DNA from: Silene conica
Taxonomy: Eukaryota > Streptophyta > Magnoliopsida > Caryophyllales > Caryophyllaceae
NCBI GenBank assembly: GCA_029255685.2
Contig: CM055319.2
Span: 29,793,568 to 29,857,567 of the forward strand
Reading direction: 5' to 3'
Length of the DNA stretch: 64,000 bases
Below the pieces are notes generated by a model. That model was not told where the DNA came from and made no database searches. It saw only the letters and a list, made by a program, of their open reading frames with translations. The translations under genes and the position numbers were made by a program. Below, in pieces: positions 48,047 through 60,942 of this stretch (positions are counted from its first letter, which is position 1; every line of letters starts with the position of its first letter).

Positions 48047-50539
48047 GATTGATATTGATACGGAGACTACAAAATTTTGAACATATGAAGAAATTAAATG
48101 CTAATCGTTTTAATTTTCATTTTAACTTGTAAACATATTTACTAAGTTGATGCATCTATAAAATGACCTCTATCCAATTTTATAAATGATTCCAAGACCC
48201 AAACCCATACTATCGAAATCGTGAACCACTGGAACTCCGACCCAACAATATGGTTTGGTGGGTTAAAATAAACCGGTTCTACCCTATAACTCTTGGTTGA
48301 TGACAAATCATTATTTATTCATCTTAGCCCGGAACACATTGACCACTGGTCCTCTACACTTCCGTTGAGTACAAACCAAATTTCAATTGCATCGGGATGC
48401 GATCCGCCCACTGGACTGAATCCACCCCATCGCCCCACTTATCCTACGTAATGGGGTTCGTACTGCCCACTGGACTAGCACCACCCCACGAAATAGAAGC
48501 TCATGGGTTCTACTATTTGGTAAGGCTAATTCTCAATTGTTTAGTTTAATATAGAGGTCTTGTCAATTTATTATCTATCTCCTTTAAGTGAATTAAATTG
48601 GTGAACTCGATAATTATAATTGACACGGTCGTTTTTAACGATCTAAACTAATATGCATGTTTATGGCGATTTGGCTATGCATGCAAACATATTAAAATGC
48701 AAAAGTAAAAGAAATAAAGCAATAAAATCCTAGTATGGCCTTCCTAGTAATAGTAAAAACTAATTAACTATTACAAATTCGGAAACCAACTCCTTGGTCC
48801 CTTGAACTTCATTGGCACGCCATCCAAGAAAACACCGTCTTGTCGGAACTCCTTTCCGTATGGCACCGTCTTTTGGATCTCCGGAATTACAATAAAATAA
48901 TACAACTATTCTATTGTAAAACTGAAAAATTTAAATTACAAACCCGTGATACGAGATCACATAAATTACAACCGAATCAATATTCCCTTACATTACGGGT
49001 AATATTGATTAAAACTAAGGCCATACTAAGAAAAATTACATAATTCCAAATTATATAAATAACATTCAAAATATGACATTCATATTAAATAAAATGCAAT
49101 AATAAAATATGTATGCACATGCTCAATTTTTAATGCCAAATCGCCTTATGGGAGCAAATATCTCATATTTGTTTACGGTTCTTACGGATATGCGTGATTT
49201 TAACTATTAAAATCATCCAAAATTACATAAATCTCATTTATGTCCAAGTTAATCATCCTAACTTACTTTAGGAATCAATGTTTAGTCTCTACTAATATTT
49301 GATCATGATCTAACTTGATTTTGCATTATTGTTCATAAATTACTTGTATTTTCGGGAAAAATAAACAAAATATGGCCAAATGAGTCAATAAAATTTGAAA
49401 TTTAAAATTCAAAATTTTAAACTTTCTGGAAATTTTCTGAAAATTCAGAAATTAATAAAATGGTCTTTTGCAAATGTTTATGGTTTATTTCTTAAATAAA
49501 TCGTATAAAAGTCGTTTTTATGGTTAAAAATCCGATATAAATCATAAAAACTTGAAATAAATTGCCATAAATTTTTAGTCATCCTAAAATACATATTAGA
49601 ATCTGAAAATGACCAAAAATTTCAGACCATGCTCGAAATTTTATTTTTACGACTCATAAATTACGATTATTAACCAATTAACTCATTAAAAAACTAATAA
49701 TCATAAAAACAGAAACTTTTTGATATCCAACTTTTAGATCTGATGTTCCTATCATATAAGACATCTATGGGTAAAATTTCATGCCATAACATTAAGATTA
49801 ACTATTTTTAACACAATAAGTCACTATTTATCCGATTTTAACCATTAAAATCATAAATCATGCATTACTTGAGAATAAATTCCCAAAACTTACATACATA
49901 CTGTAAATATTGCATGTGACATTGTGTAAAGTTTTTATGGCAAAATTCCAACTATAACTATTAAAGTCGAATTTGAGTCACTATTAACACGATTTTTACT
50001 ATAAAAATCATTAATCATGCAATATAAGTCCAATAATTTCGAAAATTCACACAGGAACTTTATATATTGCATGTGACTTCTCATAAAATTTTTAAGGTTA
50101 AATTCGAAATACAACCATATATACCCATTTTTAACTCATATTATGACTATTTATCTCATAAAATTCATAATCCATGCATATTAACTCCATTTCTTACGAA
50201 AAATCATATACAATATATTAAATATGCATGTGAGAACATATCAAAAAATCTCGGCCAGAAACTATTTTTAGCTATTTTTCCCATTAATTGTTGTTTAAAA
50301 CCGATTTAAACTACAAAATATACAAATAAATATAAAAATGAACAATAAAAATCCATAAAATTAATTTTATGTCCTAAAACCATTTTAGAAACAGAAACTT
50401 TAACATGCAAAATTATTTTGTGATTTATCATAATAAACACAATAATTTCGAAATTTTCGAAATGTGTATGTTAAACCGATTTTAACATAAAACATGAATC
50501 CGATCATGCATGCAACAACCGTAATGCTCTGATACCAAT
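48047..50539 (-). other. TR-GAG-2 5' leader with primer site
   Basis: AT-rich leader without coding. The primer site is at 50537-50526 (minus). Stretches align with the TR-GAG-1 leader (for example 48720-49050 with 6570-6900). Confidence 0.72.
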
Positions 50540-51834
50540 TGTTGGAAACTAGGTTCCATATTTTATACTCAAAACTAACGTGAGTTTTGTTTCTTTAAGT
50601 TTAGTCATAAAAACTTAAATAGATCTTATGCATGCAAGATGATATCATAAGATGAGATAGTCCTTACATTGGTTTTAGAAGGTTTATACTCAATAATCAC
50701 CTATTATTTGAGTCTTCAAACCGAAATACCCTTACAACGATCTAAGAAAAATCGTCTCCAAAAGATGCGTATCAAGGACCCGATTTCAAACTAATACTAA
50801 TTTTGTTACTAGAAAATTAGTATTAGTATACTAGAAATATTAATAATATTACCCTTAATATTATTAGTAATGGAAATAATTTCTTACTTAGAAAAACTAT
50901 TTCTAAGTACTATTACTAGTATGGAGGAGGTTGTAGTATGAAATGTTTAGTGCAAGCATCAACAATCACTTAGCAAAAACTAGTATGAAATGAGTGTGAA
51001 GTGAGTGTGTTTATATAAGCACATAAGCTTGCTAGTGCAAGCATTATGGCCGGCCAAGTCAAGCAAGAGAAGCCAATGCATGGCTCTCTTCCACTTACAT
51101 AAAGCATCAAATATGCCTTACACTCTTACACACTCTTACACATCTACTTACACACTCAATCATATTGCATACACACAATCTCATGTGCATCCTCCATCTT
51201 CACGGTTCAAATGGTCTTATAAGACCCATTTTATTTTTGTCAATTGTGTTAATTTGTAACATGTCACATATGTTCCATAACACATGACTTAATTTGTTAA
51301 TTGTGCAATTTTAACTATTGAAATCCACAATTTACAAATTTATTACATTTAAATAATCATTCCAATATTTCGAAATTATTATTGTATAAAATGTAATATC
51401 ATAATTTTAATTACAACTCTTTGTAATTTTATGATCAACCGTGTTCATTCTCAATTTAATCGTTTCCAAAACGTATAAATAAAAACCGAGTAATAAAAAC
51501 AATTTTATTACTATGACTTTAATTATTATCATAATCCCATTATAATAAATATTCGTCATATAATATTATTTCCAAAATTTCCAGTTATTAATTAATTTGT
51601 ATTCAATACAATATTAATTAATTATTCCATTGAGACGGAATTCCCTAAAGATATGACCTTAAGGGATAAACTGATCACCACCATCATATGACGATAATGT
51701 CAAACTCTAGACAGCCAATCATTATCGATAAATGTTGATCAGTCGACTTTAAAAGAGTAACACTCCCAGTTGTGTTTCATTCAAATGAGTTTTAATTCGT
51801 CAACACACTATTGTCGAGGACACTTCCTCCAACA
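50540..51834 (-). repeat. LTR of TR-GAG-2 (5' in element sense)
   Basis: Near-identical partner of 39700-40994, followed by the target duplication GACAT. Confidence 0.94.
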
Positions 51835-51839
51835 GACAT

Positions 51840-53416
51840 GTCCCTTATTTGGATAATATCCTTGACTCGTTGAGATGGAGGTAAAAAAATGCATTTCCTC
51901 AATTCATGCTCGTTGCAGATATTAACTTTATTCGCCATGACATGGTAAACCCATCAGCATAAGATTTGAAATCGGCATTGGATCCTTTACACCATAAAAT
52001 TCTAGCGGTCACTGCCGAAAAGTATTACCAGAATGACTAAGTATTGCGTGTACTATACTGATCTCTTCAGCTGCATACTTGTACTGATCATCTTTTTTTT
52101 TTCGATATTTGGTAGTTCTTAAACGGAGATAAAGGACAGAGACTAGAGAGTACCTCTGGGCAGGTTGCATCGCGTGATATTGTCCAGTTTGTGGCATTCC
52201 GAGATGTTCATGGTGGGTTTCCTTATTGAGCCAACTTAAGGATTTCAGTGTTTGTGCTGATGTTTATTTCTGATCTTCTCTTTGGATTTCAGATGGAGAG
52301 ACAACTATAGTAGAGAGACTTCTTACAGAACTGCCGACACAATTTTTGACTTACATGCGAAACAGAGGAATTCAACCCAATAAAAATTTGTAACTTTCTG
52401 GTCTATTTCGGGTCTGTAACTCGTATATTTCAGGTCTGATTTCACGCTTATATTGGGTCTGTTCGGGTCTGGGTTCAACGTCATTTTCAGGTGTGATATG
52501 GGTGTCATATTTGCGTCATGTTCAGGTCTGATTTCAGTCTGGCTGGGGTCTGATTTAGGCGTCTTTTTAGGCCTGATTGTAGGCGTCTTTCAGGTCAGTT
52601 CCCACGTCACTTTAAGGTCTGTTTTGAAGTTTGAATTCACGCCTATAGTGTGTCTGTTCGGGTCTGTGTTCAACGCCATTTTCAGGTCCGTTTCAAGTCT
52701 GTTTAAGGGTCTGTTCAAGTCTGGATTTCTGGTCTGTTCTGCTGACCTGTTTATGTTCAGCCTTTACAAAATATTCCGCCACTACAGTTGTTTACTAACT
52801 GCATATTAAACAGACCTTGAACCCGTCTTTGGCAAAGATTTGTTCTGGCGCAGCAATTGGTGTCGACTGTAATTAACTGGAGGGGTTTGGGTAGTTTAGT
52901 TCTGTTATGTATGCAGCTTTATGTTTAACTAGTCGAATCTGGTTAAGAAGCATTATATTTTGGGTTTGCTTGTGTGAGAGTAAAAGTTCGATTCTTTGGT
53001 GTTAGAATGTTGTGTGGAGACTGTACATTTGGACTCGAGCTGTTGATTGCTAAGCTGTGTGATAACACTTATCTGTTGCGAACTTACGAACATGCATAGC
53101 TGATATGTCTCATTTAGATGGTGAATGCTAGATTTTAGTGTTGATAAGTGGAGGAAAGGAACAGGTGACAGTTTTTACAGGCTGATTCACACTGTCCCCT
53201 TTTGGCCTTGGTGTTCTACCTTGACACAAACCTCGATTACTCCATCTTTAGTCGTGTCTATGCTATGGGATCGAAGGCCTATTCAATTTACTTCCTACAT
53301 TGTCTGTTAGAAATATATTCTTGTAAGTTACTACTTTGTAATTTATTCTAAAATTTTCATTTACTTTTTGTGTTCAGTGGTTCTGCCTAGGCCTGCTCTA
53401 CAGTAGTTCTTATGCT
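51840..53416 (+). other. CACTA-2 intergenic/5' region with a GGTCTG-rich stretch
   Basis: Between the TNP2 remnant and the second gene. From about 52400 to 52750 the words GGTCTG and TCAGGTCTG(A/T)TTT recur about twenty times, nearly all on the same strand, as a degenerate tandem array. No coding frame was accepted. It may act as promoter, intron or subterminal-type sequence of the second gene. Confidence 0.55.
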
Positions 53417-56400
53417 ATGGGTAAAGAAGGAGATAAAGAAGGAGATAAAAATTCACATCCAAAAAAGAAGACAAGGGGTCCGTCAACGGGAAAAACATTT
53501 GAAGAGATTCTTAGTAGTATTGAGAGTGTAGCAAACCAAGCAAAAGGTGATAAAAAGGAGCTACTACATATTGAGTTTAATAAGCATGGTCAAGCTTACG
53601 GGCGATGGTTGAAGACATTTCGTACTGATATGGGAAAGTTGGCGCGAAATATCAAGATCACTAAAAGTTGGGAAGATGTAACAAATGGCGAGAGAAGTAC
53701 AATGTGGTGTTGTGTGAAGGTAGGAAATTAATAGCATTATGATAATTTGATTTAAAATATCAATATTCATTATTACTTGAATTTATACTTTTTTTTCTCA
53801 GAAAACATGGAATCTCGAGGACGACAAAGAAAAGTTGGTTTTAAGGATTCTGCGTAATAGATTTAGGGATTGGAAGTCGAGGCTGACAAATACCTACATT
53901 TTCCCTAAAGAGAGGTCTGATGACGGAGAACAAAATTCTGACGACGAAGAAGAAAAGTCAGAAAAGTCTGATGATGGAGAAGTGGCCATTAAAAGTCCAG
54001 TTGGAAAGTACAAACAACTCACACAAGAGGACTGGGACGAGTTTGTTAAGCAGCGCATGAGTCCTGAACTCAAGGTTACTGTGCATCATTGTTTACTGAT
54101 TGATTAACTATACGCATCTTTATTTTTATACTTTATTGATTGGTTTGATCAGTGACATATTTGAGTGTTTTGATTATAGGAAAAGAGGAAAAAGGCTCAA
54201 AATGCGCAGAAGCATAATGTACATCCACATTTTTTGGGTAGAGCTGGGTATGTAGGCAAGCAAGATAAATGGTATGAAGAAGAAATTCAGAAAGAGACGG
54301 AGAATCAACCTAATCAAGAACCCTCTCTTACCCAGCAATCGGTCGTGCAACGTCTTAATAATCGAGGTTATGCTTGGATCAAAGCACATACCCCGCCGAC
54401 TACTATTAGTGGTAGTGCTCAACCATCACCAAATTTGCAAAAAGTTATTGATGAATATGTAAGTTCATTCTAAACAAATTAATATGTTTTCTTATTAATT
54501 GGATTTCTTATTATTGCATTGTATCATTATTGTTTCTTCATTACAGGAGATTTGGAAGGAAAAGGAGAAAAATGGGGAGTTTGTTCCTTCCAGATTTGAG
54601 GATGCGTTGGTGAAAGCATTAGGGAAACCGGAGCACAATGGTAGGACGAGAGGAGTTGGTGGCTCAGTTGGTCTCCAAAGTTTTTTTGGAAAATCACGGT
54701 GTCGAGATAATATTGGAAAGCGGTATACGGATGATGAAATCAACTTGCTTATTGAGAAGGCGAAGCATGAAGCTGTGGAGCAAATGTATGCACTGGTTGA
54801 AAAGAAGGTAGCTGAAGCTATGAGAAATGGTGGTAAATTGTTAGCATCTGAGGCTACTTTTGAGAATTTGCAAAAGAACCACTCTCCTAATGAACATGGT
54901 CATAGTAGTTGTCATTCAGCCCATCTAAGTGACCCATTCATCGAATTAAAGGTAAGTTATCGTCAAAAACATTTTATACAAAAATATTTCTGACATTTTT
55001 GCACAACACACCATTGATCCTGACAATGTCTTAGGAGAGAGTTCCTTGTCGACTTGCTACCAATGAAGACGGAGAACTGATTATTGTTGCACACGGGATG
55101 GTTGCACCATGGGTTGAAGGCAGAAAGGTACACAACACACCATTGATCAAGGAGAACGCCCATGTGTCCATCGATAAAGTTATTAAAGCTGGCGCACAAC
55201 TTCCATGTCCATGGAATGGATTTAGTACGGTTGGAGAAGTGGAAGGGAGTTTTGCACAATGGCCGAAAACCTTGATTTTTTTAGGTGACGACGAGGTAAC
55301 AGTTTGTTAATTCTCGCTCCTATTGTCACTGTAATGCTATTGTTGTACTTATGCTATTATTTTTATTATTAGGTCAATAAAGAAGAAAAGACTCGAAAGA
55401 GAAAAGCCAAGTCGAAAGATACTAAAGAATCCGGCAATAAGCTTCAAAAGAAGGTAGTTTAGTTCAATTATATTTATTTTATCCTTAGTTGCCACTAATG
55501 TTGCATTTTGGTTGTTTTATCTAGTCTCATTATGTTATAATAGGCAGTAGAACTTGGAAAGGACAAGGGGAAACCAAGGACATGTGAAGAAGATGACGAA
55601 GAAGTGGCCCCTCTTAGTGAAGAAGAAGTTAAAACCTTGAGTCATCACTGCAAGATCTTAGAAGAGAAGTTGTGCTCCCTGTCAACCACTACATGCCCCA
55701 AAATTGTTATTAATGCCTCGGTATTTAATTACACAGAGAATAATGATGTTGAATGTCATTTGACCGTCGTTGAAATTAGGCAGATGTTCCGATATCAATG
55801 GCTAAATGTTGTTATGCTTCAAGCTTGGGGAAGGTATACGTACGAACCTATTTAATTTATTGGTGTTTTTTGTTCACTGATAGTTTGGTTACTAATTTCC
55901 TCACTTTTTAATGATGAAAATTGTAGTTTCTTGTATCAGTGTGCAACTACAATCGAAAACACTGATTTAGTTGCATACTTGTGCCCCGTGAAACTCGTGG
56001 AGTATATGTATTGTCCAAAACAATGTGAAGCGTATATTGCCCATGCTATGAAAATTCAAGAAGATAAGAAATATATCATGGGAGCATTTTTCCAAGGGTG
56101 AGTGTTGATGACTTTAAATTAAAGTTTGAGTTTTTTTTCACTTGCTTCATGTGGATATCTGACATATGTGTTTTGATTACAGTAATCATTGGATGTTAGT
56201 CGTGGTTTGCGTGACATTGAACACGATGTATATTTTGGACTCACGACAACGGGATCAAAAGAAGATTGGCATAAAAGAGGTTCTTGAAGGTGGTTGGCTA
56301 CTATATTGTGCGTATGGAGGACGACGCAGCTATAGTAGTAAAAGTACTAAACTACATATCAAACACATCCGGGTACGTAAATAAAGTTGTTTATGGAATA

Positions 56401-57205
56401 TGTGAAGGCATTCTTATTCTAGGGTAAACATGTTTCCAAGGAAACTAATGGTTGTTTTGTTGTTAATGATGGCTCTACAAAAGACCTTCATATCGGACTG
56501 TCACTCCTGATTTTGCAGCTCCTACCTATCATTCTGCAAATTATCATGTGTGTCATTTGATTATGATGTCTTTAGTTGTTAACAAATGGGAGGTGATGTC
56601 TGTTTTATATTAGGAATTAACTTTTGTTGTTGTCTATGTTTTGAATTAAGTTTTTGCGCCATCATAGTTTATGACGGTCACAAGCAAAACGGGTTGCTTT
56701 ATTTTAATATTAAGAATGTTATTTGTAGTTATGATCTATCTCAATTCTCAATATTTGCTGTTGTGCCTTTGGTTTTATTTATTCTTAAAACATGTATGTG
56801 ACTTGAGATATGTTATCGCAATACCTCCTGTGTTAATTTGTATTGTTAAAATGTAACATTGTTATATGTAAATGAAAACCACTAATACTTTTATTTTTTT
56901 TTTAACTTTAGTGTCCGCAACAACCAGAAGATTATGAGTGTGGTTATTATGTTATGAAATGGATGTATGACATAACATTCTACCATTGTAAACTTGCGGA
57001 GATCGACTTTGAAAAGGTAATTCAATCTTGCTTTTAGCTTTTCATTGTCAATTTTCGTTCTTCATTTACATTTATTTTTAATATAATATTTATTTTGATC
57101 GATAAAATGCAGAAAATTGCAGATTCACAGGTGTCAATGACGGATTTGAATGTGATGAGAGAAGTTTGGGCTAGTAAATGTTTAGATAATTTACGTTTAC
57201 AATAG
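53417..57205 (+). CDS. CACTA-2 second gene: Transposase_24-like protein fused to an Ulp1-type cysteine protease
   Basis: An 11-exon model with canonical GT-AG borders and an uninterrupted frame of 816 codons: exons 53417-53719, 53802-54074, 54180-54458, 54547-54951, 55035-55295, 55373-55453, 55544-55833, 55927-56097, 56183-56372, 56912-57016, 57113-57205. Exons 1-4 resemble the plant Ptta/En/Spm transposase (Transposase_24) region: basic N-terminus, GRWLKTFRTDMGKLARN, NRFRDWKSRL, ALGKPEHNGRTRGVGGSVGL, then a helical EAVEQMYALVEKKVAEAM. Exon 5 is a conserved ELIIVAHGMVAPWVEGRKVH block. The C-terminal C48 peptidase has H690 (NHWMLVVV), D707 (YILDSRQ) and C761 (YECGYYVMKW). Ulp1 enzymes cleave SUMO-like proteins in the nucleus; the role in transposition is not known. 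The start is the first ATG after a plausible leader, and upstream exons are possible. Confidence 0.85.
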
Positions 57206-57439
57206 ATTAACTTAGTAATAACTATGACTTTTGGTGGATTGTTACTAGCTAGGTTAGATTGTATTATGAACGTTTTTAAAACGTTGGTTGTTATGTTGGA
57301 TTGGAGTTTGGAACGAATGAACGTTGTTGGTGCAAAGGAAATGTATATTGTCCTTTGGTTGAATATCTTAATGCAGGTGGTTTTAAATTTTTGGCGTTTT
57401 GGTTTTACAGGGAGGTGCTGCCGAAATTTCGGTAGCGGA

Positions 57440-57987
57440 TTTTTTTTTTTAAAAATATAAAAATATTTTGCATCGGTTCATAAAACAAATGACGCAAATG
57501 ATAAACAGTAATTGCATCATTTTTGAGCAGAACTGACGCAAAAAGTAAGAGCAAAAGCGTCAGTTGCAGTCAAAGTTGACGCAAATAACGTATAATGTGG
57601 CGCTAAAATAGCTTACCAAATACATCAGTTCTCTTATAAATGACGCAAAAAGCTACTTAAAAGCGTCGGTTCTGTTATTAACCGACGTATATACTATCGT
57701 ATATGGCGCTAAAAAAAGTATCAAATACATCAGTTCACAGGAAACTGACGCAAAAAAGTGGTTATTTGCGTCAGTTCTAGTACTTTTTGCGTCGGTTCTT
57801 GTAATAGAACTGATGTATTTGACTGACTATTTGCGTCAGTTTTGGGTAGGAACCGACGCAAATAACAACTTTTTGCGTCAGTTCTGGAACTGATGTTTCA
57901 TGATACGTCCCCTCTTTATACGTCACTACAAGAACCGACGCAATACCTCTCCTAGAACTGACGCAATAGAGGATTTTTGTAGTAGTG
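57440..57987. repeat. CACTA-2 right subterminal repeats and tip
   Basis: About twenty copies of GACGCAAA or TTTGCGTC, often as AACTGACGCAAA or TTTGCGTCAGTTC, in both orientations, up to the tip ending AGTAGTG at 57987. This density near a tip is typical of En/Spm transposase-binding regions. Confidence 0.88.
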
Positions 57988-60349
57988 CCTAGAAGACATG
58001 GCTCGAACAATGCTTCTTTGCAGTGGCCTACCTAGAAACTTTTGGGCTGAGGCTATAAGTACAGCCTGCTATATTCATAACCGTGCTATGATTAGACCTA
58101 TCCTTAAAAAGCCACCTTATGAACTTCTTCGAGGTCGTAAACCAAACATATCTCATTTAAGATGCTTTGGTAGTAAATGCTTTGTTCATAACAATGGTAA
58201 AAACAGATTAAGCAAATTCGACCCTAGAAGTGATGAAGCAATCTTTATAGGATATTCAGATCATAGTAAAGCCTACAAAGTTTTTAACAAACGTACTTTA
58301 TGCATAGAGGAAAGTATTCATGTTATTTTTGATGAGAATAATGTCTTCGATAAGCCATTACAGGATATAGAGGAAAACCTAGACGAACCTGATTTCAGGT
58401 TATCAAGGGAAGATCCTCCTGAAATGGAAATTGAAGAAGGAGAACCTCAAGGAATTCATGATGAACTCAACTTGGGGGAAAATGGTGCGAGAGATGAAAC
58501 TACAGTTGATGATACTGTAGATAACTCTCAAACCAATGACTCGGAACCCAGAGTTACAGCTAATGAAGCTGTAACTTTGAATCAAAACCAAAGGGAAGAG
58601 GCCAGAGTTATACCTGACCCTACTATAAACCCAGGTTTGGATTCAAGGGGAACAAGTCAAGATCCCGAGTCAAGTTCAGGGAATGCAAATGATCAATCAA
58701 GGAACTGGAGATATAAAGGCTCTCATCCTTTGGACAATGTCATAGGAAGCCTGACAGATGGAGTTCAAACTCGAAGGAGCTTAAATAACTTTTGCTCATT
58801 TTACTCCTTTCTCTCCACTATTGAACCTTCAAATATCAAGGAAGCTCTCGCAGAACCAGACTGGATAGTTGCCATGCAAGAAGAACTCCAGCAATTTGAA
58901 AGAAACAAAGTTTGGCATCTTGTTCCTCGACCTAAGGATAGAACTGTCATTGGAACTAGATGGGTATTCAGAAACAAATTGGATGACACTGGAGTCATTG
59001 TGCGAAACAAGGCCAGATTAGTAGTTCAAGGATACAATCAACAGGAAGGGATCGATTATGACGAAACCTTTGCTCCTGTTGCTCGTCTTGAGGCAATAAG
59101 ACTACTCATTGCATTTGCAGCACACAAGGGAATGAAGCTTTTTCAGATGGACGTTAAGACTGCATTTCTTAATGGCTATCTCCAAGAGGAAGTATTTGTT
59201 GAACAACCTCCTGGATTTCCTGACAGCAAACTCAAGGATCATGTATTCAAATTGGACAAAGCACTATATGGTCTGAAACAAGCACCTAGGGCATGGTACG
59301 ACAGATTATCAAAGTTCCTATTGGAGAGTGGATTCAAGAGAGGGTCTGTGGATAAAACCCTATTTCTTAAAAGCGAAAACTCAGATCTACTAGTTGTTCA
59401 GATCTATGTTGACGATATTATTTTTGGCTCAACTAATAAAAAGTTGTGCAAGTACTTCTCTGAGTTGATGACTTCTGAGTTCGAGATGAGTATGATGGGA
59501 GAACTAAAGTTCTTCCTTGGACTTCAAATACAACAAACTGAAGAAGGAATCAAAGTTCATCAACAAAAATACGTCAAGGAGTTACTAAAGAAATTTGGAA
59601 TGGAATCCTCTCATGCAATGCCTACTCCAATGGTCACAGATAAGAAGTTAACCAAAGACGAAGATGGTAAGCCTGTAGATGAAACAACTTACCGAGGTAT
59701 GATTGGCTCACTTCTTTATCTTACAGCAAGTCGTCCAGATATAATGTTTAGTGTCTGTGTTTGTGCGAGATTCCAATCTGCACCAAAAGAATCACACATG
59801 ATTGCAGTTAAAAGAATATTAAGATACCTAATCGGAACCTCAAAATTATATCTATGGTATCCCATGGACTGTAACTTTAACCTAGTAGGATATTCAGATG
59901 CGGATTATGCAGGATGTTCCTTAGACAGAAAAAGTACCTCTGGACTTGCTACCTTTGTAGGTCCTTGTATTATATCTTGGGGATCCAAGAAACAAAATTC
60001 TGTCGCTCTCTCAACTACTGAAGCAGAATATATTGCAGCCGCACTGGTATGTTCTCAACTTTTATGGTTAAAGCAACAGTTACATGATTATGGTGTTGAT
60101 GTTGGATGTGTACCTATCTTATGTGATAATACGAGTGCTATAATTATATCTAAAAATCCAGCCCAGCACTCGAGGACCAAACATATTGAAATTAGACACC
60201 ACTTTCTAAGAGACCATGTTGAAAAGAAAAATATAAAATTGGAATTTTGTAGTACGGAAAAACAGTGGGCAGATATCTTCACTAAACCATTGGCTAGAGA
60301 ACGCTTTGAGACTTTGCGATTGGAAATTGGTTTAATCGGTGGCACCTAA
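57988..60349 (+). pseudogene. pol: SIRE-type pol: integrase C-terminus, reverse transcriptase, RNase H
   Basis: About 785 residues. Integrase end: [40 protein letters not shown] and the [15 protein letters not shown] block. An acidic linker follows, then [59 protein letters not shown] and the YVDD box ([11 protein letters not shown], about 59400). RNase H has [29 protein letters not shown] and the C-terminal [18 protein letters not shown]. The N-terminal part of the polyprotein is cut off by the CACTA-2 insertion, so this is a partial copy. Confidence 0.92.
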
Positions 60350-60942
60350 TCAAATCTTAAAAGCAAAAATAACCCAATGATTGACTACGGTTTAGATGAG
60401 ATTATATGACTGTGTCCGTATACTCCGCTGCATGTGTATGTATATATTCGATGATAAATTTTGTGATTATAGTTAAATTATACGATTTACATATGGATGT
60501 GTGCACAAATCGATCTCACAATAATATTACGTCACATATTATAATTGTCCCACAACATACATATTACAATATATACAAAATAATAATATTCAAATATTAT
60601 AAAAACAAAAATATTTACCTCAAATTAAACACACAAAGTGTGTGATGGTCCCCCATGTGCCACGTCTCCACCCAAACGAAGCCCCACACACGACTGCCAC
60701 GTGTCCCCTACTAAACCTAGCCTTTGACTTTCCACCCAAACCCAATTATTACCCCAACTCCCTCAAACTTACCTCACTCACCATCCATTATTACCGTCCC
60801 CAAACCCAACTCCCTAAAATTACTTCTCACTTCCTCCATTATTAACCTCAAAACCTCTAAACTCCATTAAAACAAAAATTACCAACCACCATTAAAACCT
60901 CCGCTACAACCTCCATCCAAAACCACCATTTCTATCACCACA
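60350..60942 (+). other. Spacer between SIRE pol and env-like ORF
   Basis: AT-rich, then C-rich, non-coding. In SIRE elements the env-like ORF is read by read-through or from a spliced message. I see no certain splice acceptor, though pyrimidine-rich stretches at 60700-60900 would suit one. Confidence 0.5.

Larger units (their letters stand above)
39700..51834 (-). mobile_element. TR-GAG-2: young gag-only Ty1/copia-like LTR element
   Basis: LTRs of 1295 bp each at 39700-40994 and 50540-51834, with target duplication GACAT at 39695-39699 and 51835-51839. Minus sense: primer site TGGTATCAGAGC at 50537-50526, gag at 48046-47138, polypurine tract AGTGGGAGAT at 41004-40995. The LTRs differ at about 4 positions by eye (0.3%), giving an age of a few hundred thousand years or less. 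There is no pol. It looks whole as a TR-GAG apart from the family-G insertion (42935-45864). It belongs to the same superfamily of TR-GAGs as 1361-9991 but has distinct LTRs. Confidence 0.93.
38812..57987 (+). mobile_element. CACTA (En/Spm) DNA transposon 2, 5'-truncated, with nested TR-GAG
   Basis: The right tip TTTTTGTAGTAGTG ends at 57987. Subterminal GACGCAAA/TTTGCGTC units cover 57480-57975. Its own DNA is about 38812-39699 and 51840-57987, holding the 3' end of a TNP2-type transposase gene and a complete second gene. The left tip and most of TNP2 are absent: at about 38812 the sequence switches abruptly from LARD interior. It inserted in the pol of a SIRE element, which starts directly after 57987. 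Confidence 0.88.

Noticed and set aside
52776-52790. CACTACAG as a possible left tip of CACTA-2
   Set aside because: It does not continue as the tip CACTACTACAAAAA expected from the right end, lacks subterminal repeats beside it, and lies downstream of the TNP2 remnant.
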